From Burkholderiales bacterium RIFCSPLOWO2_02_FULL_57_36 (GTDB lineage Bacteria; Pseudomonadota; Gammaproteobacteria; Burkholderiales; Burkholderiaceae_D), in contig MESE01000096.1 in NCBI GenBank assembly GCA_001770855.1, forward strand, positions 275,838 to 339,837: a stretch of 64,000 bases of DNA, read 5' to 3'. This document shows, piece after piece, positions 38,296-48,239 of this stretch. How positions within the stretch are numbered: position 1 is the stretch's first letter; each line of letters starts with the position of its first letter. The notes beneath the pieces were generated by a model that ran no database searches, was not told where the DNA came from, and was given only the letters and a program-made list of their open reading frames with translations. The position numbers and the translations under genes are program-made.

Positions 38296-39975
38296 TCAAA
38301 AATATTTGACGCCCTGCAGCCAGAATCGGCTGTTGGCATCCGGGGCCGAAGTGGCTACCGCATTGCCCAGCTTGCGCGCCAGGCTCGCGCTGAGCATGAA
38401 ATTGTTGGGGTCGATCCAGTTGAAGCCGATCCCGATGCCGGAGAGGCTGCGGCGGTTCTGACCGGCCGACCAGGCATTCTTGTTCAACGTCACGCTACCG
38501 GTATCGATGAAGCCGACCAGTTGCATCTGCCCCGGCAGCCTGTCCGAAAACTTCGGCAGCAACGCTCTGGCTTCCAGGTTGAGTACATAGCCCTGGTCGC
38601 CGTAGGCTTCACCGCTCGGATAGGCACGCACGCCGGCAGGGCCGCCCAGCCCGATCTTCTCCGACGTGTCCAGGTTCTTCGATGCGAACTGGCCGGCAAT
38701 GGCGCCGTACAAAGAAATGGACTCGGTCACGCTTTGCAGCCGCATCGCCTGGAACGACAATTTGTCGTAATGGCCGTTGCTGCGTACCGTCGATGCATCC
38801 GCGGCCAGCGCCAACGGGCTTTGTATGTCGATGCTGCCGCTGCTCCAGGTGAGCGAATACGTGCTCAACCCGCCGCCGCCGATGCTGTCCCGGGTGTCGC
38901 CGTTCAGGCTCATCATTGCTACCCGCGCCTTCTTGTCGGCAACCGTCGAGGTCGCATCCACCCGATCCTGAAACTTCTTGGCCTCCAGGTTGATCTGGGC
39001 ATACAGGCTGTGGCTGCGTGACCGTATCAATGGATAGCTGCCGTAAAGGCTGGCAATCGTCGCCGTGCCGCGGGCTTGCAGACTGGAAAAATTCCGTCCC
39101 AAGCGGTATTCCATATAGGAATACGCCGCGCCTGCCTTGGCGCGGCCGATTTGCGCCTGGTAAGCGGCGCGGCCATAATGCAGGCCGGCGTCGGAAGTCA
39201 GCGCCCGCAGGTTGACAAGGTCGCCGTATCCGGACGGATTATTGATATTGAGCGCCGCGCCGAGGCGATTGGCGCCGGTATAGCGGTTGCCATGATTGTC
39301 GGCATCGATGCTGCCGCTGACAGGCCGTCCCGGCGTCACGTCAACGATCAGGTCGGAAACGCCCACCGATGCACCCGGAACCAGCGTCGATTTCACGTTG
39401 ACGCCAGGAATATCCGACAGCATCAGCAGGCGGCTCTCGAGCGGTGCGATGGCAACCGTATCCCCACTTTCCAAGCCGTCGAGCACTCCATTGGTCAATC
39501 CATCCGATACCTTGGCGCTGTTGTGCATGCTGACCTGGCCGTACTGGCCTTCGAGCACGGCGATTGCCACCACCCCATCCTTGATATCCTGGGCCGGCAG
39601 ATAGGCTTGCGCCAGGAAATAGCCATCCTTGCGGTAATGGCCGGTGATCTTCGCGGCCATGGCGCGCAGTTCGGAAAGCGTCAGCTCCTGCTGCGCGCCG
39701 AATCCGCTGACTGCCAGAAGCGTCGCTTCAGGATAGATCCGCGCACCGGTGACGCGCAGGCTCTTGACCAGGATTTTCTGGTGGTCTGCAGCCGGTGTAG
39801 CGGGCACTGCGCCTTGCTCGATGCGAATGTCGGGTGCAGCCTTGGCGGGACGGGGCGCCTGTTCGCGCTCGATTTGCTGGTTGATCGATCCGGCGCTAGG
39901 TGGAGTCTGCGCCAATGCGGTGCCGTAAATAGCCAAACCCAAAGGCAACACTGCTGCAGAAAAAGCTAGTTTCAC
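38296..39975 (-). CDS. Two-partner secretion outer-membrane transporter (TpsB, FhaC/ShlB family)
   Basis: This 559-residue outer-membrane protein exports the adjacent adhesin. From a GTG start at 39975 (AAGGGC ribosome site) it begins with a signal peptide ending ALA-QTPP. An N-terminal helix/linker rich in Gln and Pro is followed by POTRA domains (about 68-210, KSLRVTGARIYPEATL and YLPAQDIKDGVVAIAVLEGQYG), then a 16-strand barrel containing the conserved GPAGVRAYPSGEAYGDQG motif (the FhaC L6-loop VRGY type) and ending in WLQGVKYF with a terminal Phe. The frame is open 26 codons further upstream but those lack a signal peptide. Confidence 0.92.
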   Translation of the reverse strand: MKLAFSAAVLPLGLAIYGTALAQTPPSAGSINQQIEREQAPRPAKAAPDIRIEQGAVPATPAADHQKILVKSLRVTGARIYPEATLLAVSGFGAQQELTLSELRAMAAKITGHYRKDGYFLAQAYLPAQDIKDGVVAIAVLEGQYGQVSMHNSAKVSDGLTNGVLDGLESGDTVAIAPLESRLLMLSDIPGVNVKSTLVPGASVGVSDLIVDVTPGRPVSGSIDADNHGNRYTGANRLGAALNINNPSGYGDLVNLRALTSDAGLHYGRAAYQAQIGRAKAGAAYSYMEYRLGRNFSSLQARGTATIASLYGSYPLIRSRSHSLYAQINLEAKKFQDRVDATSTVADKKARVAMMSLNGDTRDSIGGGGLSTYSLTWSSGSIDIQSPLALAADASTVRSNGHYDKLSFQAMRLQSVTESISLYGAIAGQFASKNLDTSEKIGLGGPAGVRAYPSGEAYGDQGYVLNLEARALLPKFSDRLPGQMQLVGFIDTGSVTLNKNAWSAGQNRRSLSGIGIGFNWIDPNNFMLSASLARKLGNAVATSAPDANSRFWLQGVKYF

Positions 39976-40115
39976 GTTTTTGCCCTTAGAATAATTTCTA
40001 TTGGGCAATAATATTACTTTCCTTACAGAAAGTATCTGAGGAAACCTGAGCAAGACGGATAAAAGGCTTTTATTTCAGCTTCAGGGTTGAATAACAACAG
40101 AGCCGTTGTGGAAAA

Positions 40116-40820
40116 TTATCGGCAGACTTCGATCTCGCCGTAAAAGTGGTAGCCGATGCCGCGCAGCGTGGTGACCGGGAGCTTCAGGCCGCACGCCTCC
40201 TCAACCTTGCGGCGCAGGCGGCGCATCTGGGTGTCCATCCGGCGCTGGTCGTAGTCATGAAAATTTCCGCCTAGCGCGCGCACGATCGTCTCGCGGCTAA
40301 CGTCCTTGCCGCCTGTCGCCAGAGCCAGCATGACGGTGTAGTCCTGGGCGGACAGGGCGATCGGGGCAAAACCGGGAGGAATCAGCCGCGGCGGCGAAGC
40401 CGACAGACGCCAGTGCGGCGCGGCTTCCGACATAGACGATTGCGCGGTTTGCATGGAATCGATGTGATTGCGTTCAGTGACGTCACGCGCCACGGCAACT
40501 CTCACCTGATCGGCTTCCGACCAGCGAGCCGACCACATGATATGGACGATCCGGCCATCCTTGCGTACATAGCGGTTTTCGAAATGACGCTGGAGATACC
40601 CTGCCACGATCTTGTCAACCGCCTGCAGAGTCCGTTCCCGATCCTCGTGAAACACCAGATCGATCATCGGCTTGCCGATCATCTCTTCCGGTGTGTAACC
40701 GAAAATGCGTTCGCACGCCCCACTGACCGAGACAAAGCGCCCTTGCGGGTCTACGATGCAAATCGCATCGAGCAGCAGATCCATGACATTGGCAAGCGGA
40801 GCGACATCATTTTTTTTCAT
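40116..40820 (-). CDS. PAS domain plus OmpR-type winged-helix regulator
   Basis: This 234-residue protein joins an N-terminal PAS domain with PAC tail (about 8-118, ICIVDPQGRFVSVSGACERIFGYTPEEMIGK, RYVRKDGRIVHIMWSARW) to a C-terminal OmpR/PhoB-type winged helix (about 152-232, SRETIVRALGG, MDTQMRRLRRKVEEACG, LPVTTLRGIGYHF). It lacks a receiver domain, so it is a one-component regulator sensing a small ligand, redox state or light through PAS. It sits 140 bp upstream of the TpsB gene on the same strand, which makes the adhesin operon its obvious target (inference). The wHTH recognition helix region is well preserved. Confidence 0.82.
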   Translation of the reverse strand: MKKNDVAPLANVMDLLLDAICIVDPQGRFVSVSGACERIFGYTPEEMIGKPMIDLVFHEDRERTLQAVDKIVAGYLQRHFENRYVRKDGRIVHIMWSARWSEADQVRVAVARDVTERNHIDSMQTAQSSMSEAAPHWRLSASPPRLIPPGFAPIALSAQDYTVMLALATGGKDVSRETIVRALGGNFHDYDQRRMDTQMRRLRRKVEEACGLKLPVTTLRGIGYHFYGEIEVCR

Positions 40821-40943
40821 CTGAGAAGGACGATCGAGTAATGCGGTTCGTTGAAGTTCGCAAACGGGATGCGGCGGCCGGCAGACAACGATAAACGATG
40901 TGATTTTACGCCAGCGGCCAAAATCGCCGCATTGACGCCCCGC

Positions 40944-43900
40944 TCAGCGCTGCATCGATTCCCATACTTTCTGCAGCCGCTTTGCCGATACCGGCATCGG
41001 TGTGCGCAATTCTTGAGCAAACAGCGACACCCGCAACTCTTCCAGCAGCCAGCGGAATTCATTCATCTTCGGATCGCCGTTCCTGCCGCCATGCCGGTCT
41101 TTCTGCGCCCGCTGCCACGGCGCTGCCGCCTGCGCCCACTCGGCCATCAGACGCGCATCACGCACCGGATCGGCGCGCAATTTTTCCAGCCGCACGTTGA
41201 TGGCTTTCAGATAACGCGGAAAATGCGCCAGCTGCGCAAAATCGTTGTCGGCGATGAAGCGCTTGCCGATCAGCGCCTGCAATTGCGCATTGATATCGGA
41301 CACCGTTTGCGGATGCGCTTTGGCGCCTTGCAGCTTTTTCGGCAGCGCATGATATTCCACGAGTATTTGCCCGGCCAGCCGGGCGATTTCATTAACCAGC
41401 AGACCCAGCCGCGCCTTGCCTTCGTTCTTGCGTTGATCGAACTCGGCCGCATCCTTCGGCAGCGGCTCTTGCAGGAAGGCGCGCTCCACCCCAGTCTCGA
41501 TAACCTGGTCGCGCAATTCCTCTTGCGAGCCAAGTGCCATGAACTGCATGCCCATCTGCTGCAAGCCCGGTATATTTTTTTCCAGGTATTTGAGTTGCTC
41601 CTTCATCTGCAACGCAAACAGGCGCCGCAAGCCGACATGATGAATCCGCACTGCTTCGGCCGGATCGTCGAATACTTCGAGGTCGCAATGCGTAAGCTTG
41701 TCTACCAATGCCGGAAACCCTATCAGCGTCTGCTTGCCTTGCTGGATTTCCAGCAGCTCGGGCAATTCGCCGAAGGTCCAGCCGGTCAATTTTTGATGCT
41801 CGCCGGCGCTGGCCGCTTTGGGTGCGGCAGCAAGCGTCGCATTGCGCCTATCGGAGGGCTGTTGATCTGTAACCGATGGATGCTCCGGCGCGGCAATCAC
41901 GGCCTGTTCCGCCAGCCGCTGAAATTGTTCGCGCGCCTTGTCGCCGAATTGCGCCTGCAGGCCTGCCAGATTGCGGCCCATCTCCAGTTGCCGGCCGTGC
42001 TCGTCGATCACCTTGAAATTCATCGCATGATGAGCCGGCAAGGTTTCGAACTTGAAGTCGGTGGTCTTCACGGCTACGCCGGTTTGCTCTCGCACATCGG
42101 CAATCACCGCATCGATCAGACTGCCCTTGCCGAATCCGTTTCGTTCGTGAATACGGTCGCAGAATTTCGCCGCATAATCCGGCAGCGGCACGCAATTGCG
42201 GCGCAGTTTCTGCGGCAGCGACTTCAGCAGCAGGTGGACCTTTTCCTTCAACATACCCGGCACCAGCCACTCACAGCGATCGGCGGATACCTGATTCAGC
42301 GCAAACAGCGGCACCGTCAGCGTCACGCCGTCGCGCGGCGTGCCGGGTTCGAAATGGTATGACAAGCCCATTTCGAACCCGGCCATTCTGGTCACCTTCG
42401 GAAACAGATCGGTGGTCACGCCGGCAGCTTCGTGACGCATCAAGTCGTCGCGATTCAGGAACAGCAGCTTTGGATTCTTGGCGGTCGCTTCCTTGTGCCA
42501 TTTTTCAAAGACGATGCCGTTGCAGATATCGTCCGGAAGCTGCTGGTCGTAAAACGCGGCAATCAACTCGTCATCGACCAGCACGTCCAGGCGTCGCGAT
42601 TTGTGTTCCAGGTTTTCGATTTCGCGCACCAGTTTCTGGTTATGCGCGAAGAACGGGGCGCGCGTGTCAAAGTCGCCGCCCACCAGCGCGTCGCGAATGA
42701 AGATTTCGCGCGCCTGTTCCGGATTGATCTTGTCGTAACTGATGCGGCGCTGGCTATACACCACCAGTCCATACAGAGTTGCGCGTTCGGAGGCGGAGAC
42801 TTGCGCGGTGCGCTTTTCCCAGCGCGGCTCGCCATACGATTTTTTCAGCAAATGACCGCCGACGCGCTCCATCCATTCCGGCTGGATCTGCGCAACACAC
42901 CGCGCATACAGCCGCGTGGTGTCGACCAGCTCTGCCGCCATGATCCATTTGCCGGCTTTTTTCAACAAATGCGAACCGGGCCAGATATGGAACTTGATGC
43001 CGCGCGCACCGAGGTAATGCGGCTCATCGTCTGCCTTGAAGCCGATATTGCCCAGCAATCCGGTCAGCAGCACGGTGTGCAATTGCTCATAGGTCGCCGG
43101 TGCTTCATTCAGGCGCCAGCCCTGCTCGCGCACGATGGTCAACAGTTGCGAATGCACGTCGCGCCATTCGCGCAGCCGCATTTGCGACAGGAAGCTGGCG
43201 CGGCAATTGTCCTGCAACTGCCGGTTGGTTTTCTTGTGTTCGATCGCCTCTTCAAACCACTTCCAGATTTTCAGGTAGCTCAGGAATTCGGATTTTTCAT
43301 CGGCGAATTTCTTGTGCGCCGCGTCAGCAGCGCCTTGCGCATCCATCGGGCGGTCGCGCGGATCCTGCACCGATAGCGCCGCCGCGATGATCAATACCTC
43401 GCTCAGGCAGACATTGTCGCGCGCGGCGAGAATCATGCGCCCGATTCTTGGGTCGAGCGGCAGCTTTCCCAACTGCCTGCCGATGGGGCTCAGCCGATTG
43501 TCGTCGTCGGTCGCGCCCAGTTCCTGCAGCAGCTGATATCCGTCTGCAATCGCCCGCCCCGGCGGCGGCTCGATAAACGGGAAAGTCTCGACATCGGCCA
43601 AGTGCAGTGATTTCATGCGCAGGATGACCGATGCCAGCGATGAGCGCAAAATTTCCGGTTCGGTGAATTTCGCCCTCAACAGGTAATCCTGCTCTTCGTA
43701 CAAGCGAATGCAAACGCCTGCGGCAACCCGGCCGCAGCGCCCGGCGCGCTGGTTGGCGGCAGACTGCGCGATCGGCTCGATCTGCAATTGCTCAACCTTG
43801 TTGCGGTAGCTGTAACGCTTGACGCGCGCCAGACCGGTGTCGACCACATAGCGGATGCCCGGCACGGTCAGCGAGGTTTCCGCAACGTTGGTGGCCAACA

Positions 43901-44876
43901 CGATGCGGCGCGCGTTCGAGATCTTGAACACGCGCTCCTGCTCCTGCGCCGACAGGCGGGCGAACAGCGGCAGGATTTCGACATGCGGCGGGTGATGCTT
44001 GCGCAGCGCTTCGGCGGCGTCGCGGATTTCCCGTTCGCCCGGCAGAAATACCAGCACGTCGCCGGAACCGATGCGGCACAGTTCATCGACTGCGTCGACC
44101 ACGGCATCCATCAAGTCGCGCTGCCCTCTTTCCTTTTGCGCGGCGGTCGGCATTGCGCCCGGCTTCGCATTGGCTGTATCAGCCGATTCGACCGGCCGGT
44201 AACGCACTTCGACCGGATAGAGGCGGCCCGATACTTCGATTACCGGCGCCGGCTTCGCATCGCTGCCGAAATGCCGCGCGAACCGGTCGGCGTCGATGGT
44301 CGCCGAGGTGATGATGATCTTGAGATCCGGCCGTTTCGGCAACAGTTGCTTCAAGTAGCCGAGCAGAAAATCGATGTTCAGGCTGCGCTCGTGCGCCTCA
44401 TCGATGATGATCGTGTCGTACTGTTTCAGCAACGGATCGGTTTGGGTCTCGGCCAGCAATATGCCGTCGGTCATCAGTTTGACCCAGGCGCCCTTGGTCA
44501 AGGTATCGTTGAAGCGCACCTTGAACCCGACATGCTCGCCCAAAGGCGAACCGAGTTCCTGTGCAATCCGCTTGGCAGTCGACGAAGCGGCGATGCGGCG
44601 CGGCTGCGTATGGCCGATCAGCCCGTTCAGGCCGCGCCCCAGTTCGAGGCAGATTTTCGGTAGCTGGGTGGTCTTGCCGGAACCGGTTTCACCGCAGACA
44701 ATGATCACCTGATTGGCGCGCAGTACGCTCGCTATCGCCTCACGCCGGCCGGAAACCGGCAATTCCTCCGGAAAGGTAATCGGCGGCAAGGGATTGCGGA
44801 TTTGAGGCGGCGTCGTCTTTCCCGGGTCATTCCGGGCGGGCGGCGTTGTTTTTTTCGAATGGTCGGGTGCAGACAT
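40944..44876 (-). CDS. hrpA: ATP-dependent RNA helicase HrpA
   Basis: This 1310-residue DEAH-box helicase acts in rescue of stalled ribosomes and mRNA handling. Walker A is GETGSGKTTQ near 60, motif II is DEAH (IIDEAHERSLN near 157), motif III is SAT, and motif VI is QRAGRCGR. HA2/winged-helix and OB-fold regions and the long DUF3418 C-terminal domain follow. The chosen start is MSAPDHSKK at 44876; a Met nine codons earlier would lie beyond the argA start region. Length fits E. coli HrpA (1300). It is divergent from argA with starts only 16-25 bp apart. Confidence 0.96.
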   Translation of the reverse strand: MSAPDHSKKTTPPARNDPGKTTPPQIRNPLPPITFPEELPVSGRREAIASVLRANQVIIVCGETGSGKTTQLPKICLELGRGLNGLIGHTQPRRIAASSTAKRIAQELGSPLGEHVGFKVRFNDTLTKGAWVKLMTDGILLAETQTDPLLKQYDTIIIDEAHERSLNIDFLLGYLKQLLPKRPDLKIIITSATIDADRFARHFGSDAKPAPVIEVSGRLYPVEVRYRPVESADTANAKPGAMPTAAQKERGQRDLMDAVVDAVDELCRIGSGDVLVFLPGEREIRDAAEALRKHHPPHVEILPLFARLSAQEQERVFKISNARRIVLATNVAETSLTVPGIRYVVDTGLARVKRYSYRNKVEQLQIEPIAQSAANQRAGRCGRVAAGVCIRLYEEQDYLLRAKFTEPEILRSSLASVILRMKSLHLADVETFPFIEPPPGRAIADGYQLLQELGATDDDNRLSPIGRQLGKLPLDPRIGRMILAARDNVCLSEVLIIAAALSVQDPRDRPMDAQGAADAAHKKFADEKSEFLSYLKIWKWFEEAIEHKKTNRQLQDNCRASFLSQMRLREWRDVHSQLLTIVREQGWRLNEAPATYEQLHTVLLTGLLGNIGFKADDEPHYLGARGIKFHIWPGSHLLKKAGKWIMAAELVDTTRLYARCVAQIQPEWMERVGGHLLKKSYGEPRWEKRTAQVSASERATLYGLVVYSQRRISYDKINPEQAREIFIRDALVGGDFDTRAPFFAHNQKLVREIENLEHKSRRLDVLVDDELIAAFYDQQLPDDICNGIVFEKWHKEATAKNPKLLFLNRDDLMRHEAAGVTTDLFPKVTRMAGFEMGLSYHFEPGTPRDGVTLTVPLFALNQVSADRCEWLVPGMLKEKVHLLLKSLPQKLRRNCVPLPDYAAKFCDRIHERNGFGKGSLIDAVIADVREQTGVAVKTTDFKFETLPAHHAMNFKVIDEHGRQLEMGRNLAGLQAQFGDKAREQFQRLAEQAVIAAPEHPSVTDQQPSDRRNATLAAAPKAASAGEHQKLTGWTFGELPELLEIQQGKQTLIGFPALVDKLTHCDLEVFDDPAEAVRIHHVGLRRLFALQMKEQLKYLEKNIPGLQQMGMQFMALGSQEELRDQVIETGVERAFLQEPLPKDAAEFDQRKNEGKARLGLLVNEIARLAGQILVEYHALPKKLQGAKAHPQTVSDINAQLQALIGKRFIADNDFAQLAHFPRYLKAINVRLEKLRADPVRDARLMAEWAQAAAPWQRAQKDRHGGRNGDPKMNEFRWLLEELRVSLFAQELRTPMPVSAKRLQKVWESMQR

Positions 44877-44892
44877 GGCGGAGCGAATTATA

Positions 44893-46212
44893 ATGCGCAT
44901 CATGGAAAACCCGATTGAATTTGTCCAGTGGCTGCGTTCGGTTGCGCCTTACATCCATGCTTTCCGCGGCAAGACCTTCGTGGTCGCGTTCCCCGGCGAG
45001 TTGGTGATGGCCGGCGCGCTGCCGGTACTGGCGCACGACTTGTCCTTGCTGCATGCGCTCGGCATCAAGGTTGTCATCGTGCATGGCTCGCGTCCGCAAG
45101 TCGAAGAACAGCTTGCGCTGCGCAATGTTGAATCCCATTTTCACAATGAATTGCGGATTACTGACACCGCCGCGCTGGAATGCGCCAAGGAGGCCGCCGG
45201 CGAACTGCGGCTCGATATCGAAGCCGCGTTCAGTCAGGGATTGCCCAATACGCCGATGGCGCATGCCGCAATTCGTATCATTTCCGGCAACTTCGTCATT
45301 GCGCGCCCGATCGGCGTGGTCGATGGCGTCGACCTGGAACTGACCGGCGTCACCCGCAAGATCGCCTACGAAACCATTCATCCGATTCTGAATGCGGGCA
45401 GCCTGGTGCTGCTGTCGCCGCTCGGGTTTTCGCCGACCGGCGAGATCTTCAACCTGACCATGGAAGATGTCGCCGTATCCGCCGCAATTGCGCTGCGCGC
45501 CGACAAACTGGTTTTCATTGCCGAAACACTGATGATGACAGATGCAAGCGGCGCTGAAATACGCGAGCTGTCTTCGCATCAGGCGCGCACGATCCTGAAT
45601 GAAGGTTGCCTGCCTGCCGACTCCGCATTTTATTTGCAGCACGCAATCAAAGCCTGTAACGGCGGCGTTCCGCGGGCGCACGTCGTGCCGTTCGCGATGG
45701 ACGGCTCGGCGCTGCTTGAGCTGTTCACCCACGACGGCGTCGGCACCATGATTTCATCGCAGAACCTGGAGAGCCTGCGCGAAGCGACCATCGAAGACGT
45801 GGGCGGCATTCTGCAACTGATCGAACCGCTGGAGGCCGACGGTACCTTGGTCAAGCGCGGCCGGGAATTGATCGAGCGTGAAATCGACTATTTTTCGGTC
45901 ATCGAGCATGACGGCGTGATTTTCGGCTGCGCGGCACTGTATCCGTTCGCCCAGGAAAAAATGGCGGAAATGGCTTGCCTGACCGTCAACCCGGATGTTC
46001 AAACCCAAGGCGACGGGGAGCGTTTGCTCAAGCATCTGGAAAACCGCGCGCGTGCCGCCGGCATCGCCAAACTGTTTGTGCTGACAACGCGCGCGGCCCA
46101 TTGGTTCCTGAAGCGGGGCTTTGTCCACGCCACCATCGATGATTTGCCGAAAGACCGGCAGCATATGTATAACTGGCAGCGCAAATCGCTGATTTTGATT
46201 AAAAACCTGTAA
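44893..46212 (+). CDS. argA: Amino-acid N-acetyltransferase (N-acetylglutamate synthase)
   Basis: This enzyme (439 residues from Met at 44893) catalyses the first step of arginine synthesis, acetyl-CoA plus glutamate to N-acetylglutamate. An amino-acid-kinase fold (about 15-285, VVIVHGSRPQVEEQL) binds the feedback inhibitor arginine and a GNAT domain (about 300-435, TVNPDVQTQGDGERLLKHLE) does the chemistry. A GGAG site at 44880 supports the start at 44893 (MRIMENPIEF); 44875 and 44902 are other in-frame options. Its ribosome site overlaps the hrpA start region on the other strand. Confidence 0.95.
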   Translation: MRIMENPIEFVQWLRSVAPYIHAFRGKTFVVAFPGELVMAGALPVLAHDLSLLHALGIKVVIVHGSRPQVEEQLALRNVESHFHNELRITDTAALECAKEAAGELRLDIEAAFSQGLPNTPMAHAAIRIISGNFVIARPIGVVDGVDLELTGVTRKIAYETIHPILNAGSLVLLSPLGFSPTGEIFNLTMEDVAVSAAIALRADKLVFIAETLMMTDASGAEIRELSSHQARTILNEGCLPADSAFYLQHAIKACNGGVPRAHVVPFAMDGSALLELFTHDGVGTMISSQNLESLREATIEDVGGILQLIEPLEADGTLVKRGRELIEREIDYFSVIEHDGVIFGCAALYPFAQEKMAEMACLTVNPDVQTQGDGERLLKHLENRARAAGIAKLFVLTTRAAHWFLKRGFVHATIDDLPKDRQHMYNWQRKSLILIKNL

Positions 46213-46274
46213 ACTTCCATCTGCGCCCGGCCGATTTTTCGGCATGGTGCTGAAACTTATCCTGGAGAATCAAC

Positions 46275-46547
46275 ATGGCCCGCACGGTCCAATGCATCAA
46301 ATTGAACAAAGAAGCCGAAGGGCTCGATTTCGCGCCTTATCCGGGCGAACTCGGCAAGCGTATCTACGAAAGCGTGTCAAAGGAAGCGTGGGCAGCATGG
46401 CTCAAGCACCAGACCATGCTGGTCAACGAAAATCGACTGAATCTGGCCGATGCGCGAGCCCGCAAATATCTCGCGGAGCAGATGGAAAAGCATTTCTTCG
46501 GCGAAGGCGCCGATGCGGCACAGGGTTACGTTCCGCCGTCCGAATAA
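46275..46547 (+). CDS. yggX: Fe(2+)-trafficking / oxidative damage protection protein YggX
   Basis: This 90-residue protein matches YggX in length and sequence: [31 protein letters not shown] and [18 protein letters not shown]. YggX protects Fe-S clusters and may handle labile iron; the single Cys7 is conserved. A GGAG site (46263-46266) precedes it. It follows argA by 62 bp and is closed by a strong terminator. Confidence 0.97.
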   Translation: MARTVQCIKLNKEAEGLDFAPYPGELGKRIYESVSKEAWAAWLKHQTMLVNENRLNLADARARKYLAEQMEKHFFGEGADAAQGYVPPSE

Positions 46548-46555
46548 GGCCTGAA

Positions 46556-46590
46556 TAAAAATCCCTGCCGTGGCGACCACGGCAGGTTTT
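46556..46590. terminator. Bidirectional terminator between yggX and rpiA
   Basis: A perfect 10-bp stem (CCTGCCGTGG / CCACGGCAGG) with a CGA loop has TTTT on the yggX side and an A-rich run on the other, which reads as T's for the opposing rpiA transcript. It should stop both convergent genes. Confidence 0.88.
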
Positions 46591-46607
46591 CAGCAGCCTT
46601 TTTCAAC

Positions 46608-47279
46608 TCAGAATTTCAAGGTTTTTACACCTTCAGGCGTTCCCAACAAGCACACATCCGCGCCCTGCCTGGCGAACAGACCGACCGTTACCACACCGGT
46701 AATGTTGTTGATCGTCTCTTCCAATTCCTTCGGATTCAGTATCTTCAGTCCGAGCACGTCGATAATCAGGCAACCGTTATCAGTCACCAGCGGCGCACCA
46801 TCCCTGATGCGCAAGCGCGGCTCGCCGCCCAGCGCCGCAAGCTTGCGCATAAGCACTGCCTGCGCCATTGGAATCACTTCGACCGGCAACGGAAAACTGC
46901 CCAGCACATCGACCAGCTTGGACCCGTCGGCAATGCAAACAAACCTGTCCGCTACCGATGCAACGATTTTTTCGCGTGTCAATGCAGCGCCGCCGCCCTT
47001 GATCATCGCGCCGTGCGGCGTGATCTCATCCGCGCCGTCGATATAGACCGGCATCGAATCGATCTGGTTCAAGTCGAATACGGGAATCCCATGCGACTTC
47101 AGTCGCGCGGCGGTGGCTTCCGACGAAGCGACCGCACCCTTGATCCGATCCTTGATCCTGCCGAGTTCATCGATGAAAAAATTCGCCGTGGAGCCGGTGC
47201 CGACCCCGACGATTTCGCCTTCAACCACATATTCGATGGCGGCACGGGCAACTGCTTGTTTGAGTTCGTCTTGAGTCAT
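46608..47279 (-). CDS. rpiA: Ribose-5-phosphate isomerase A
   Basis: This 223-residue enzyme interconverts ribose 5-phosphate and ribulose 5-phosphate in the pentose phosphate pathway. [15 protein letters not shown] (phosphate-binding loop), DGADEI (catalytic Asp) and [11 protein letters not shown] with the catalytic Lys/Glu region are intact. The start at 47279 ([10 protein letters not shown]) fits the family; the frame stays open 38 codons upstream without similarity. It works in the same pathway as tal at 61.4 kb but is not clustered with it. Confidence 0.96.
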   Translation of the reverse strand: MTQDELKQAVARAAIEYVVEGEIVGVGTGSTANFFIDELGRIKDRIKGAVASSEATAARLKSHGIPVFDLNQIDSMPVYIDGADEITPHGAMIKGGGAALTREKIVASVADRFVCIADGSKLVDVLGSFPLPVEVIPMAQAVLMRKLAALGGEPRLRIRDGAPLVTDNGCLIIDVLGLKILNPKELEETINNITGVVTVGLFARQGADVCLLGTPEGVKTLKF

Positions 47280-47439
47280 GATTGATCGCAAATGGTTTGG
47301 ATACGGCATTTTAAAGGATGGAGCGGTTATTTCAGCATGAAAAATCATGGGCAGCCCTGCAAGGCGTGACTGCCTCGTTCCAAGAAAAATCACGGTTTAT
47401 GCGTCGTTTATGCGTCAATAATGAGCCGTGAAATGCCGG

Positions 47440-48211
47440 CTAGTGGGTCACTTGGCAACAGAGGCTGCATTGCGTCTAAGGCGGCGTAGACGGAAAACAA
47501 GGCCGTAGTTTCGAGGAGCGGCCACAGCGTAGCGCCGTCCGCCGTATTCCCTTCGAAAACGCAAGACGGTTTTTCTTCGTGGGTACTTGCCGGGGGTAGC
47601 CCGGCGGCTACTCACTTTCTTTGCTTCGCCAAAGAAAGTAAGCAAAGAAAGGCGACCGCAAGACGCTGCCCTGCGGGTACCCGCTGAAGCACTTGCTGAA
47701 ACGGGAAACGAAATGAACTCGCTGCGCTCAGACATATTTCGTTTCTGATCCGTTTCAGCAAGTGCTTCAGCGGCAGCGTCTCAAGCGGGGGCACGTCAAC
47801 AACAAACACCGGTTCTTCAGCGTTCATCCAGCGCGGTCAATTGCGTGGTCTGCCGACCTGGTGTTGACGTTGATGTTGACGTTCAACCCTTGGCAAAGCG
47901 CCACAAAGGGGATCGTCACAACGGATTAAGAAGCGAAACATGTTTGAGCGCAGCGAGTTCGTTTCGCTTCCCGTTGTGGCGATCCCCTTTGTGGGCACCC
48001 GCAGGGCGCTTTGTAGGGTCGCCTTTTCTTTGGGTACTTTCTTTTGGCGACGCAAAAGAAAGTACCTCGCCCGCCGGGGCGAGACCCGGCATGCATCCAC
48101 GAAGGAAAAACCGTCTCGCGTTTTCGAAGGGAATACGGCGAGAGGTGCTACGCTTATCCACCCCTATTTTTTCCATCTCAATGCCGATTTCATTGCCAAG
48201 TGACCCACTAG
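47440..48211. mobile_element. 772-bp fold-back element with perfect 19-bp terminal inverted repeats
   Basis: The ends CTAGTGGGTCACTTGGCAA (47440-47458) and TTGCCAAGTGACCCACTAG (48193-48211) are exact inverted copies. The outer four bases, CTAG, may be a target duplication, leaving a 15-bp repeat. Inside, the left and right halves are diverged inverted copies of one unit: CCGTATTCCCTTCGAAAACG on the left reappears reversed on the right. Each half carries a long hairpin: 47683-47704 with 47750-47771 (22 bp perfect), and 47901-47924 with 47971-47994 (23 of 24), plus 48033-48046 with 48053-48066 (14 bp perfect). No transposase is encoded; open frames inside have no family resemblance. It looks like a non-autonomous, MITE-like or extragenic repeat. 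Confidence 0.75.
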
Positions 48212-48239
48212 TTGTTCCTGGCAATCTCTACGACATGGC

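Noticed and set aside
40851..42362. A 503-codon open frame on the plus strand
   Set aside because: It is fully antisense to hrpA, rich in Arg, Gln and His as expected of a shadow frame, and has no recognisable domain.
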